Below are positions 48,526 to 58,489 of a stretch of DNA of 64,000 bases, piece by piece (the stretch's first letter is position 1; each line of letters begins with the position of its first letter). The stretch is from contig CM055816.1 of assembly GCA_029582265.1 (NCBI GenBank), positions 35,614,891 through 35,678,890 of the forward strand, in the 5' to 3' direction. A program made the position numbers and the translations under genes. The stretch comes from Zoroaster sp. YZ-2022 (taxonomy: Eukaryota > Echinodermata > Asteroidea > Forcipulatida > Zoroasteridae). The notes under the pieces were generated by a model, which did no database searches, had not been told where the DNA came from, and was given only the letters and a program-made list of their open reading frames with translations.

Positions 48526-48990
48526 TTGGAAATAGATAACACGTTAAGTGAACAAATTAAAACTTTATTTAGAGAACAAGGCGTAACGATGGTCAGTATA
48601 TTAACTTGGCGATTAGTCTCGCCATCAGCACCATCGTCGTCTTCCGGTCGCGGCAGGCGTAAAAAACCGATTTTACCGTCGCCAGCTATGCACCGCTACT
48701 ACACCCGTTACGCCGGTGTTAGCGGGTAAAACAGTACAGACTGATACGAGAAACTTTTAAAATCTATCGGATCTGCTAAAGAAACTGGATTAAAGCCTTG
48801 ATTCTCTACCCGGGTATCATCGGTGGAGTATTAAGTTGGTTATTAACTCAACTTTTAAAAAGCGGTAGGATGGGTAGCTGGGCATGTGGCGTAGCCGTAG
48901 GCGGAGTCGGAATTTAGTTTTATCTTATACAGAGTCAGCGGTAGCGCCTGCCGGCTTTACCGAAACAATTCCGTAAATAATGACGCCTAA
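48526..48990 (+). pseudogene. island gene 4 C-terminal part or gene 5: membrane protein remnant
   Basis: MEIDNTLSEQIKTLFREQGV begins right after the charged region, followed by a frameshift into Ser/Pro/Arg-rich sequence. A hydrophobic end near 48830-48930 contains GVLSWLLTQLL and CGVAVGGVGI before a stop. It probably was one protein with the preceding fragment: soluble charged part, linker, C-terminal membrane anchor. Confidence 0.4.
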
Positions 48991-49029
48991 CCTAAATAAA
49001 CCGCTAAACCAACGATCAGAGAATTTTTT

Positions 49030-49487
49030 TTCTTCCTGGTGGTACTCCGTGGACGGATGGTGCAGAGGTTGAGTATCGATTGATTGCGGTTGCCGTAGAG
49101 CGGCCTGTTGGCTCTGTAGAGGTGGTGGTAGTGAATCGTTAAGTTGGCGTATCTAGGGTAGCGCGCTTCAGCAGCGAAGATGATACATCGTTGGACTGTA
49201 ACGTACTTTGTGTGCGAGTGGTGGGTCGATAGATGGTGGCGAACCGAGTTGAGTATAGACGTGTAGATCGTTTACTCGGTGGCGTGGCATGGCCGCTACC
49301 GCTAACCACTACCGCCAGTTACTGAGAAAGGTAAAATGGGGTGATCGTTGGATGTATCTAATGATGGCGGTAAAGGCAGAACTGGCGTTGAATTTATTGT
49401 ATCTTGATTCGATCCTAATATAATAAATCCGACGTTGCGATTAAAATATTTTATTTGTATCCCGTACGTACCTATTCGCAAATTCAT
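49030..49487 (-). pseudogene. island gene 6: Ser/Thr/Pro-rich protein, one stop
   Basis: The minus frame from 49487 starts MNLRIGTYGIQIKYFNRNVG and becomes Pro/Ser-rich (TPVLPLPPSLD). After a shift near 49300 it continues with long Thr/Ser/Arg-rich sequence (RFTTTTSTEPTGRSTATAIN) to about 49030, broken by a stop near 49140. A fibre- or mucin-like tail is possible, but not shown. Confidence 0.35.
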
Positions 49488-49556
49488 GTCACGGGCATAA
49501 ATTAATTATAAATTTTCTCCTATGACAAAGTTTAATCGCGATCGAGCGTATTGTAA

Positions 49557-49778
49557 AGAATAACAAACAATATACCGTATCGCGATACGGTATATTGTTT
49601 GTTTTACTAACAAATTTACGGTAAGAAGTTACTGCACAACCAGCTGCCGGTAACTTACTGCCGAAGGCCCTACAATTTTAAATTTATTTATCAAGTTATT
49701 AATGTAAAATTGCTTACAGTAAGTTACTGGCAGCTGAGTTACCAGTAATATGCTCATTTTGAGCAATTTTTACAGTGT
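49557..49778. mobile_element. inverted-repeat insertion in copy A, absent from copy B
   Basis: Left part contains gttactgcacaaccagctgc and cggtaacttactgcc; right part contains the mirrored cagtaagttactggcagctg and gttaccagtaa. The left edge is a perfect 42-bp palindrome (49562-49603). In copy B the flanks (cgtattgtaaa and gtacct) lie about 13 bases apart. Confidence 0.65.
49562..49603. repeat. perfect 42-bp palindrome
   Basis: Arms of 21 bases, aacaaacaatataccgtatc plus g, mirror exactly around 49582/49583 with no loop. It could form a cruciform, be a recombination site, or be an artefact of strand switching. Confidence 0.9.
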
Positions 49779-49779
49779 A

Positions 49780-50428
49780 CCTTTGAATAGAAGATTGTAA
49801 ATATTCCCGGAGAATCGACCGAAGCATCGAGAATATTTAGAAATTCTCTTTAGCGTCTAAACCGGTACCAGGTACGAGAATTCACTTTGCTTCGAGCTTG
49901 AGTTCCTAATATCGCGTAAACGCGTACGTTCTTATAAGGGTAAACCCTGAGCCAATCCCTTGCCAGAGTATAAATTTAACCCAACCGCTGGCTCGTTGGG
50001 TATCGGGAGACCAAGTGAAATGTGAAGCGACTGTATAGACCTACGTCGATAGATGATCTCCAAGAACCCATCTTTGTAGCGCCTTTTAGTATCATAATCA
50101 CTCACGTCGTGGGAACTGAGACGTGCATAGCTTGAATTATCGTAGTGCTTTCCCAGGCGTCAGGTCTTAACCCAGTTGTCGTAATAATAATGAGGCTATT
50201 CCCAATCCTCTCGAGTTTTTGCACGTCTTACTTGTTGTGTTTCCAATCTGAGACTGGCGAACACTTGTAGAGAATCTCTACATATTTTTTTATTAACGCT
50301 GGCATAATGTCTATATGTGTTTTCGACGCGCTCCAAAGATTTTGAAAAGACATGGGACAGCTCATTTCTTTAAAACAATCGTCTAATTTAATAATAAACG
50401 TGAGAATTCTAAAAAAGCCACTAATCAT
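49780..50428 (-). pseudogene. island gene 7, copy A (minus strand)
   Basis: Homologous to 51512-52200. The best fragment, 50428-50228, reads MISGFFRILTFIIKLDDCFK with a hydrophobic start. The rest is split among frames. Function unknown. Confidence 0.4.
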
Positions 50429-50599
50429 CGGATTGGAATGGAGTAAATATTACGTAACTCACTTCGCATCACGTCGTCATTTGCTACACACCACGTTACA
50501 AGAATTTATTTGATTTTTGATAAAACTTTAACGGATACTGAATTCCATCATTTCAAATCACATCGCTATCGACGCGAAACAACTTGTACTTGTTAAAAA

Positions 50600-51503
50600 G
50601 GATTAGAGAGTTCTACATTAAAAAAATCATTTTCATTGACGTAAATATTTATGTTATTCAAATCTTTGGAAGAAGAAATTGTTCCAGCTACTAAAAATTT
50701 CCCAGGATTGTTGATAATCGTTTCGATAAATTGCTTCCGATGCAAAAGGAATCGACATTTTATTATGAATTAATATTATAATAAAATGCGTCCTACGATC
50801 GAAATTAAAATTTTTAACAAACCGATCAGAACAGATAATTTAATCGATAATCGGGATGGTAAAACTTTCGGTAATTTCGCTAAAAACCGTTAACACTTTT
50901 GGGTCAGTTACTATAACGATGCGTAAAAAAAAAAAAAATATTGCGTCATGTAATTATTATGATAGAGGGACAACCGACGGAAGAAATTGATTTATTAATC
51001 CAGTCTTTAAATAAAAGAAAATTATCGAAATTGTCTTAAATAACACGCTTTGGCGCATTTTACCGTCGATGAAACATCCGGCGAATCTTTGCTGATATTA
51101 TTAATCAAAACCGAAAAGATCAAATTTTTCGTCCGGGCTAGCTAATTTACTTGAGTTTCACAGGTCAATTTCTAGCTATAAGGTGAGCATCGTGGAAAAA
51201 TTGATTTGCAACCCTTTTTTAAATAATGTACATTCATTGCGATCAATTTCTGAGCGAAAATGTTTCAACGGTAAACCTTCGAGTATTTTAAACGTTTTTC
51301 CGTTACAAGATAAATCATTGGGAGAAAGCGTGTGGATAGAATATTCTAATCGTTACAAGAAAAATCTCAAGACTAGCACTTTAAACGAATTAAGTTTTAA
51401 AATAAAAGATTCTATCCAGCAGGGAACGTTAATAATCACGATATTTACGTACCTATATTCACATGTCGGATGGAATAAGGATAAAGAATGCTCTCTCCGA
51501 TAA
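50600..51503 (+). pseudogene. island gene 8, copy A (plus strand)
   Basis: The longest intact stretch, 51183-51503, reads MSIVEKLICNPFLNNVHSLR and ends ...GTLIITIFTYLYSHVGWNKD and onward. Upstream fragments near 50750-51100 align to copy B. Divergent from gene 7, so a shared regulatory region around 50430-50600 is possible. No family recognised. Confidence 0.4.
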
Positions 51504-51511
51504 CAAAAAGT

Positions 51512-52200
51512 TTAACTGCGATCGACCGTATTGTAAATAATCTCTTGGTACCTCTGAATTGTAGGATTACCAAATCTACCGGAGAATCTGATCGAAGCCT
51601 CTAGTATGTATAAGAATTCTCTTTTTGCATCTAAACCGGTACCCAGTACAGTGCAAATTCCGTTTATAGCTTGAGCTTGGGCTCCAAACACGGCGTAAAC
51701 TCGAACTTTCTTATAGAGTTGTTGATTCGTTCTATACCTATCCATAAAACCCCTAAGGCCAGTATCCCGCACGCGAGTAACTTAAATTTAACCAGCTCGC
51801 TGCGTGTCAGGAGATTAATGAAATGTAGGCGACTGTGAGCCCACATACCGTTGAGGATGATCTCCCAAAGCCCATCTTTGTGGCGTCTCAGAATAAATCA
51901 TTCTACTCGTTGAAGAACGGACATGTAAGGCTTGAATTATCGTAGTCTTTCCCAGGCACCGGAATCTTAACCGTTAATCCGTCGTAATAGAATTGGCTAT
52001 TGCCCCAATCCTCTCAGGAACTTTCCATCTTCTTTGTTGCCTCAAGTTCAGATACCGACAGAGACATAGAGAAGTCTCTACATATTTTTATCCATATGCG
52101 TAATGACCATCTAAATTGTTTTCAAACCAGGCTCAAAATTTACTGAAAAGACAATAGGCGTGAAACTTGGAAGAAACTACTAATCAACTCGGATTCAGAT
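51512..52200 (-). pseudogene. island gene 7, copy B (minus strand)
   Basis: Two overlapping frames, 51846-51664 (with LLACGILALGVLWIGIERIN) and 51772-51512 (with VRVYAVFGAQAQAINGICTV, then SGRFGNPTIQRYQEIIYNTV and a stop), are parts of one product separated by a frameshift near 51720. Further fragments extend upstream to about 52200. The C-terminal part looks well folded (mixed hydrophobic and polar), but the family is not recognised. Confidence 0.45.
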
Positions 52201-52411
52201 ATAGCAAATATTCGTAACTCACTACACACCCCGTCGTACTACCACGTTACAAAATTCATTTGATTCTGATAAAACTTTAGCGGATACGAATTCCAGCGCT
52301 TCTTACAATCTCATCACTTATTGGACGGGGAAACTTGTACTTTTGAAAAGGATCGGCGCAGAAAGTTCTACTTGAAAAAATTATGGATTTCTGACGTATA
52401 AATGAAATTTT

Positions 52412-53215
52412 TTGAATAGACAAGTCGCTGGAAGAAATTCTTCCAGCTTCAAGAATTTCCAGATTGTTGATACCGCTTTGATATATTACTCTGAAATGTC
52501 AAAGGAAGCGTCATTTTATTATAATCTAAAAGATAAAATAATGTTAGTTTATAACAAAATGTACCATACGATTGAAATTAAAAATTTTAACAAGCCCATC
52601 GTATTAGGTAATACAATCGATAATCGAGAGGTAAACTTTGGATATCGTTAAAGACCGTCAACTTTTGGGTCGGCTACTATAATGTGCGCAAGAAAGAAAA
52701 AATGTTGCGGCGTAAAAATGGTGCAGCTGGAAGCCAGCCAACCGATAATTTGCAGATTATCAGACCTGGACTTTACAATATAAAACAAATTATCGATATT
52801 ATCGTACATAACACACCCTGGGTAACATTTGACGTTAATGAAAAATCTGGTGAATCTTTGCTCGAAAATGATCAAAGGTATAAAATCAAATAACCGTCCG
52901 GGCTAGCCAATTTACTTAGACTCTCAGATGAATTACTAGGCGTGGGGATGCATAATGGAAAAATTGATTTGCAGCCTTTTAAAATAATGTACATTAATTG
53001 CGATCACATTTCTACTAGCGAAAATTTTTACAACGGTACATCTGCGAATTGTTTTATATGTTTTACCATACAAGATAAAGATTTGGTGAAAGTACCTGGA
53101 TAGAATATTCTAATCCATTACGAAAAAAATCTCACGACTGGAACTTTAAACGAATTGAGTTTTTAAATTAAAGATTCGAGCAGTGAACATTAATAATCAC
53201 GGTATGCAGCCATTA
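52412..53215 (+). pseudogene. island gene 8, copy B (plus strand)
   Basis: 52412-52651 contains ALIYYSEMSKEASFYYNLKD and IEIKNFNKPIVLGNTIDNRE. 52684-52893 carries on after a shift (IDIIVHNTPWVTFDVNEKSG). The last part to 53215 matches 51183-51503 but is frameshifted. Beta-rich, of unknown function. Confidence 0.4.
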
Positions 53216-53229
53216 TAACCGTCGAAATT

Positions 53230-53700
53230 AATGAATAATTTTAAGTAGTTAATATAAAAGTATTTACGGTCCTAGCTTTACGAGCAAACCCATTTCATCC
53301 AATAATGACAATACTATTTTTGATTATCATTGGACGTATTGCTACGAGGAAATTCGTAAACGATACCGTTGATAAATTTAATGGGAAGACTACCCGTGGC
53401 TTAACCTCAAGTGGAAAGGATCGACGAATCAACTGTTAAATTTTGCGAAAAGCATGAAGGGTAAATTATTTTTATTCAGTCACATCAAAGCGCAACTTTT
53501 AATCAACCGAACTTATATATTCTCCACTACCGATGATTTTAATCCCAGAATTTTCTTTTAGCGCTATACCGCAGCATTTAGAATGAATTTGCTTTAAAAC
53601 CGAAGATCAAGAAGTCTCTGTACAAGCGACCTTTTTGGCGCTATAGACACGGGAATCTATTTCGATATAAAAGTTGAAAGTTTTCCTTGATTTAAAAATT
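53230..53700 (+). other. coding-like but unrecognised island sequence
   Basis: Short open stretches such as TILFLIIIGRIATRKFVN (about 53310) occur without a consistent frame. No call is possible. Confidence 0.25.
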
Positions 53701-53889
53701 ATATATAATCTTTATTATTAATAGAAAAACTGACCGATGCAAAGATATATCCACAATCACCAACTATGTACCCTCGACTATTATAGAAATGTGAATGCGT
53801 TTAGATTACAAAAATCAACGACATCAAAAAGAAATTTTGTAGAGAGAGAAATGAGCGCGAGATCGTATAAAAATACAATAAAATCATCA

Positions 53890-54290
53890 AGACTTTATCT
53901 ATCGTAGAAACAATGGCCGAATGCGGTGGTATCGCGGCTGGAGCGATGGGAATTGTCAGTCTGGCTGGCGTCTTAGCAGCGCCGGTTGGATTTGCCCTCG
54001 AAGGAGTAGCCATCGGGTTAGGCGGTATGGCGATGGCGATGAAATACGCGAAATATAAGCTCGGTAAAAATCAAGAAACACGACGAGATAAGAGTTCTCG
54101 CCGAGTAAACTTAACACTATCGGCAACCAAGTTTCGAAAGCTTGATTGAAGACAGTTGTATAAGTCAAGAAGAATTTGTTTAATCAACGAGGAGCGAAAA
54201 AAGTACTCTGAGATGGGAAGAAAACATTCGAACAAAATTTACTCTAAATACGTTCTGCCAGATGTCAAAGCCATCGTCAACAAAAAAAAG
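53890..54290 (+). pseudogene. island gene 9: Gly/Ala-rich membrane protein, frameshifted tail
   Basis: The frame 53913-54149 starts MAECGGIAAGAMGIVSLAGV and has a long Gly/Ala/Leu-rich hydrophobic region (to about residue 45), then a basic helix (YAKYKLGKNQETRRDKSS). The charged helical tail continues in other frames to about 54290. The design (small-residue-rich membrane helix plus charged coiled tail) is seen in many viral and mobile-element membrane proteins, but no family is named. Confidence 0.45.
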
Positions 54291-55152
54291 ATCTTGTGAA
54301 AAACTTTTGAATTAAAGTAAACTTTTCGATAAAAACATCTTACAACGGCGACGGTGAGTTGTATAATAAACTAACCAGAACAACGTTTTGAGATTTACCG
54401 CTAGAATGTCGAGAAAGAACACCCGCGTATAATGCAACTTTTAATAATATTTATTTTCCAACTCTTCCATGACGAGTTTAAAATTTAATCTAGCTTTCGC
54501 TTCAGCGCAAGTTTTATTTTTCAACAAACTCTTTGAGTTGCGTAACAGTCTTTGACCAAAAACTAGTATCCATCATGGGTATGCAGGTATTTGATATTTG
54601 ATCTATCAAAATCAATACCTCATGGACTGACGACCATGCCTTGCATAGTTAGGGGTAGATAGGGTCCTTAAACCTGTCGTAACAGGTAGCCTATCTGAAG
54701 TGATGGTGTCACGAAAAAAAAAAAACCTTGGGGGTGAACAAGTATGCCTTGTCGAGCAGCCATGTGGACCCCCCTTCTTCACTTATTGGACCAGGTAGAC
54801 CTTCTACTTTTAGGGTGAGCTTTTTTTAGCATACATTGTACAAGTATTTGTTTCTGGTCTAGGATGCTGAAATGCTGTTATAGTCAGCCAGTGTTACTGT
54901 TCTTGTCAACTGGTGCGATTCTGACAAATTGTTGAGACTACTGGGACTTTTGTGAGGGTACAGTTAGTGCGTTTCTCTGGGTTGGCGTTTCCGCTTGATA
55001 GTTAGGGACCCGAACCTCCGATTAGTTCTCAGAGGAGGCTGTCCTATCACCAAGTGTTAAATGGCGGGGCGACTGTAGTGCCATATTGCGAATGGAGCTC
55101 GTCCCTACAGCCGTGTTCAGTTTGACTTTCGAGGCCACTAAGTGATATGTTG

Positions 55153-56114
55153 CAGTGGCGCACCCAGGATTTTATTGGGGGAGGGTTGGCTCAAAACAAT
55201 TTTTTTTTTGAAATCCAATATGGGGGAGAGACATGTGGACCCAACCTATAACCATGGCGCGGCTGTGCCATGTCCCTAATCGTGCTCGTCAGTGAACCTA
55301 CGGCACATGTTAAATGTTTTCCTGGTGGTTTCTAGTCATAAAAGACATTATGACATGATTCAAGACTCGTGGTGTTTACCTTCAATATAATTTCCTCCTC
55401 TTGATGTAAAGAACTTGAGCTAATTGTTTCGTCTGCAAGATTTCTATATTTAAATATTTTCATTGCGCGGACGTAAAGTTTGTGATCATTCCGGGCGGGC
55501 TAAATTTTCTCAAACACGAATTTGGCGGCAAAACCAAATCCCAATATTATCCAATCGGTGTTTGCTAAAACAGTGTCGCATAATCTTTGTAAATTAAACC
55601 CGATCCTGGGCCATTGTGTACAAACTGGAAAGGAGTTGGTTATAATGCGGAGCGTGTTTAAATTTAAAACATTTACAAGTAACCTCAACGACAGTCAACG
55701 ACCTCAACAAGAGAAACGGACAACAGAAAATGAAAATAAAATAAAAAATAAAAAAGTAAAGCTGCTCCCTGATCAGGGTGCACCATGGCAGGGGGGGGGG
55801 GAGAATGTCTAAAAATGCTTGTTATATATAATGGTGGCCCTTCAAGCTTACATGCACATGCATACGCAACGCCGTAAAATATAATAGTGAGTGGAATAAA
55901 TGGAAAACTTTTGGAGGGGAGCTTGAGTCTCCTGAGTCCCCATCTCTTGTACCACTGCCCTACTCCTTGCCGAACTCCTCTGTAGACAAGACTTGGGCTC
56001 AGATTTTGCTCTCTTTCCCGGCCCCTTCTTAAAAAAAATAATAAAACATCAGCGGGCCCTTGGGGGGGGGAGGGCTCGAGCCCCCCGAGCCCCCACCCCT
56101 TGGGTGCGCCACTG
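55153..56114. mobile_element. hAT-like non-autonomous element with 8-bp target duplication
   Basis: Begins CAGTGGCGCACCCAGG and ends TTGGGTGCGCCACTG. The octamer atatgttg flanks it on both sides (55145-55152 and 56115-56122). An 8-bp duplication and CAG..CTG ends are typical of hAT transposons. The 962-bp body has no transposase; a 148-codon minus frame inside is G/C-run artefact. Confidence 0.85.
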
Positions 56115-56274
56115 ATATGTTGATACGTCACATGTTTCTCCCAGTCTCAATTTGATTTGTTTTAAAAGTATCATGAGATAATTTCGGAATTCACTGACTG
56201 ATATTTCTACTCTTCTAAATTAAATTAAATGTTGACAAATAAAAGAAATCCTAAACCCAGTTCAAAACAGAGCA

Positions 56275-56665
56275 ATGTTACCATCGTCATTTACCATGGC
56301 ATATACAAATATCAGAGGTCTTCGTTCAAATTTTGCTTATGTTGAAGCATATCTTGAGACGAATAAACCAGCGTTATTCTACTTCTGTGAGACCAACGAA
56401 CGCTAACATATGTGAAACGGAATTCAATATTCCTGGATATTCCACTCTCCTCACTAAGCATGATCACCTAAATCGAAACCTTCATGGTCTGGTGTATACA
56501 TCAGAGAAGACACCTTGTGCTCGAGATATCTCGCGTGAGGATCCTAACCAACCATACATGTGTTTTCCTTGGCCTTGCTTCCTCTACTTCATTCATTTTC
56601 TGCTTATATCGTCCTCAAAATGATGAGCATCAACAGTCAGAGAGGATAGATCAGCAACTTCTTGG
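56275..56665 (+). pseudogene. LINE endonuclease (APE-type) remnant
   Basis: 56275-56406 reads MLPSSFTMAYTNIRGLRSNF and ends in CETNER before a stop; NIRGLRSNF and the ETN word fit the start of the AP-endonuclease domain. After shifts, ARDISREDPNQPYMCF and YRPQNDEH follow. The catalytic GDFN region and the rest are missing; the sequence jumps directly to the pre-RT linker. Confidence 0.7.
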
Positions 56666-56689
56666 TTCTAAAGATTTTGGAGAACCACA

Positions 56690-58392
56690 AACAAGGTTTT
56701 AAACCGTGGAAAGTCTTCAATTCAACCATTGTCAATGGACCAGAAATTCTCACATCTTCTTCTGACAAAGCTTCTCTATTTGCCAAGTTATTTGCTGAAA
56801 ATTCTAGCATGGATGATTCCAATCCACCCATTACCTGAGTTTCTCTCTCGGACAGAAGTTGTTCTATCTCCGGATGAAAATATCTGTGAAGCAAGTAAAA
56901 TCAGTAGTCTCTTCATATCTGTGTCAAAAGCCACAGGTCCTGATGACATTCCGGTGATTGTGCTAAAAGCCTCTTGCCAGAGCTATCACCCATCTTGGCT
57001 AAGCTTTTCAATCGCTGTGTAAGGAAATGTTTCCCTTCTTCCTGGAAGAAGTCATCTGTTTGTCCAGTTTATAAAAATACCGGAAATGCGATCACAGCAG
57101 TATAGACCGATAAGCCTTCTGCCTATCGTAAGCAAGGTTTTTGAGGCACTAGTAAATAAACGGATCAAAAAACATATTGATGACTATAAGTTACTCAGTG
57201 ATAAGCAGTATGGTTCGATCATCGGGTCTACGGCCGATGTCCTGACAGTCATTACAGATCGCATTAGTAGTGCCCTTGATCAGTCATTTCTGCCCGTCTC
57301 ATTGCCTGGACATCTCAAGGCATTTGACAGAGTCTGGCATAAGGGACTCCTGCATAAACTCCAGGCCTATGGAATTGCTGGTAGGGTGTTTGGAGTTATC
57401 AAATCATTCCTCACAGGTCGTTCCATGAAGGTCGTTCTGAATGGTCAATCATCCGACACACACACCTTAAATGCTGGTGTTCCCCAGGGTTCGGTACTAA
57501 TTGGTCCGACACTGTTTCTAATATTCATAAATGACCTACCAGATCATGTGTTGTTGTCATTCATTGACATATTTGCAGATGACACAACAGTTTACAACCA
57601 CACACACAAAAACCTTTCTCATGTGGACCTGGCTACTAATCTGAGTTCTGATCTATCGCAAATCACGTCATGGGGTGAACGTTGGCTGGTAAATTTCAAT
57701 GCCACCAAGACTAAACTTCTGTCTGTTAATCATCAACGATCTGTCCAAGCATATCCCCCCATCTTCATGAAGGGTGAAATGATAAATGAACAGTCAAGCC
57801 TGGACAGACTGCTCGGTCTGAAGATCACAACTGATCTCAAATGGAATTCTTATATCTCAGAGGTGGGGAAACAAGTCTCCAAGATGATAGGATCCTTCTA
57901 TCGGTCAAGCAAAATACTGACCCTGAGGCCATCCTCTACCTCTACAAATGTCAAGTCAAGCCCAAGATGGAATATTGTGCCCATATCTGGACAGGTGTCT
58001 CCAAATCATCACTATCTGTTCTTGATAGACTGCAACATCGCATCAAGGGACTAGTTGGTGAGGAGCTTTTTTCCTCCCTCCAACCTCTCTCACATCGTAG
58101 GAATGTAGCCAGCCTTTCACTTTTCTACCGTTATTACTACGGGGATTGTTCTGCTGAGCTACATGAGTTGGTACCTAAGCGCAGGGATTTCTCTCGTGTT
58201 ACTCGTTTTGCTAAACAAACAGGTGAACACCCTCACTATCTTCGACTCCCCAAAATCAAGAGTAAGTTCCATTTGGATAGCTTCTTCCCTAGAACAGCAT
58301 TACAATGGAACAACCTTCCTGCTGATTGTTTTCCACCAACTTACGATCTAATTAAGTTTAAGAAAAATATCAACAAATGTAATCTTGCTTAA
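56690..58392 (+). pseudogene. LINE reverse transcriptase and C-terminal domain, frameshifted
   Basis: The linker fragments (about 56729-57022; ATGPDDIPVIVLKAS) lead to an open frame 57086-58054 with QYRPISLLPIVSKVFE, KAFDRVWHKGLL (motif A), AGVPQGSVLIGPTLF (motif B) and FADD at 57572-57583 (motif C). A frameshift near 57915 moves the sequence to the frame ending at 58392, with CQVKPKMEYCAHIWTG, HRRNVASLSLFYRYYYG and WNNLPADCFPPTYDLIKF, the usual LINE C-terminal region. Motif B has an extra Ile before GPTLF, and motif A has lost its catalytic Asp through two small indels. Confidence 0.85.
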
Positions 58393-58489
58393 ATGGTGGA
58401 TGTTATCGCAAATGTAACCTTACACTCTAGTGGCTTTTGGCCTTGTTTGGGGTGACTGACAGTAAATTAAAAAAAAAACATATAAAAAA

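Larger units (their letters stand above)
49523..51500. repeat. island tandem duplication, copy A
   Basis: Aligns with 51500-53215 at a constant offset of about 1768 bases from 49782 onward (for example ctaaaccggtaccaggtac versus ctaaaccggtacccagtaca). The first 40 bases align at a larger offset because about 215 bp are inserted here. Both copies hold a minus-strand and a plus-strand pseudogene. Confidence 0.75.
44600..54450. other. compositionally distinct, decayed virus-like or mobile island
   Basis: CpG words (cgatcg, cgacg, tcgcg) are common and acatgtac motifs, frequent elsewhere, are absent. Coding-like frames on both strands (minus about 46850-45719, plus 47570-48990, minus 49487-49030, divergent pairs in 49780-53215, plus 53890-54290) are each cut by frameshifts. 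The gene density and alternating strands resemble integrated DNA viruses or large self-synthesising transposons. From memory, several fragments resemble uncharacterised multi-copy proteins of cnidarian and sponge genomes; no polymerase, integrase, ATPase or protease was identified. Boundaries are approximate and no terminal repeats were found. Some frameshifts may be sequencing errors. Confidence 0.55.
54560..58480 (+). mobile_element. decayed CR1/Jockey-like non-LTR retrotransposon
   Basis: 5' leader-like DNA (54560-55144) is followed, after an inserted hAT-like element, by more leader (56123-56274), an endonuclease remnant, a reverse transcriptase, a C-terminal domain and an A-rich tail at 58468-58490. 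Absence of RNase H and presence of an N-terminal endonuclease-type domain place it among CR1/Jockey-like LINEs (family knowledge). At least three frameshifts and an internal deletion make it inactive. Confidence 0.8.

Noticed and set aside
44600..54450. Bacterial contamination as the source of the island
   Set aside because: No intact, tightly packed bacterial genes or ribosome-binding patterns; all frames are broken and the block has internal duplications. A misjoined contig from another eukaryote or virus cannot be fully excluded.
55685..56131. 148-codon minus-strand frame
   Set aside because: It lies inside the hAT-like element and is carried by G/C runs; composition is not protein-like.
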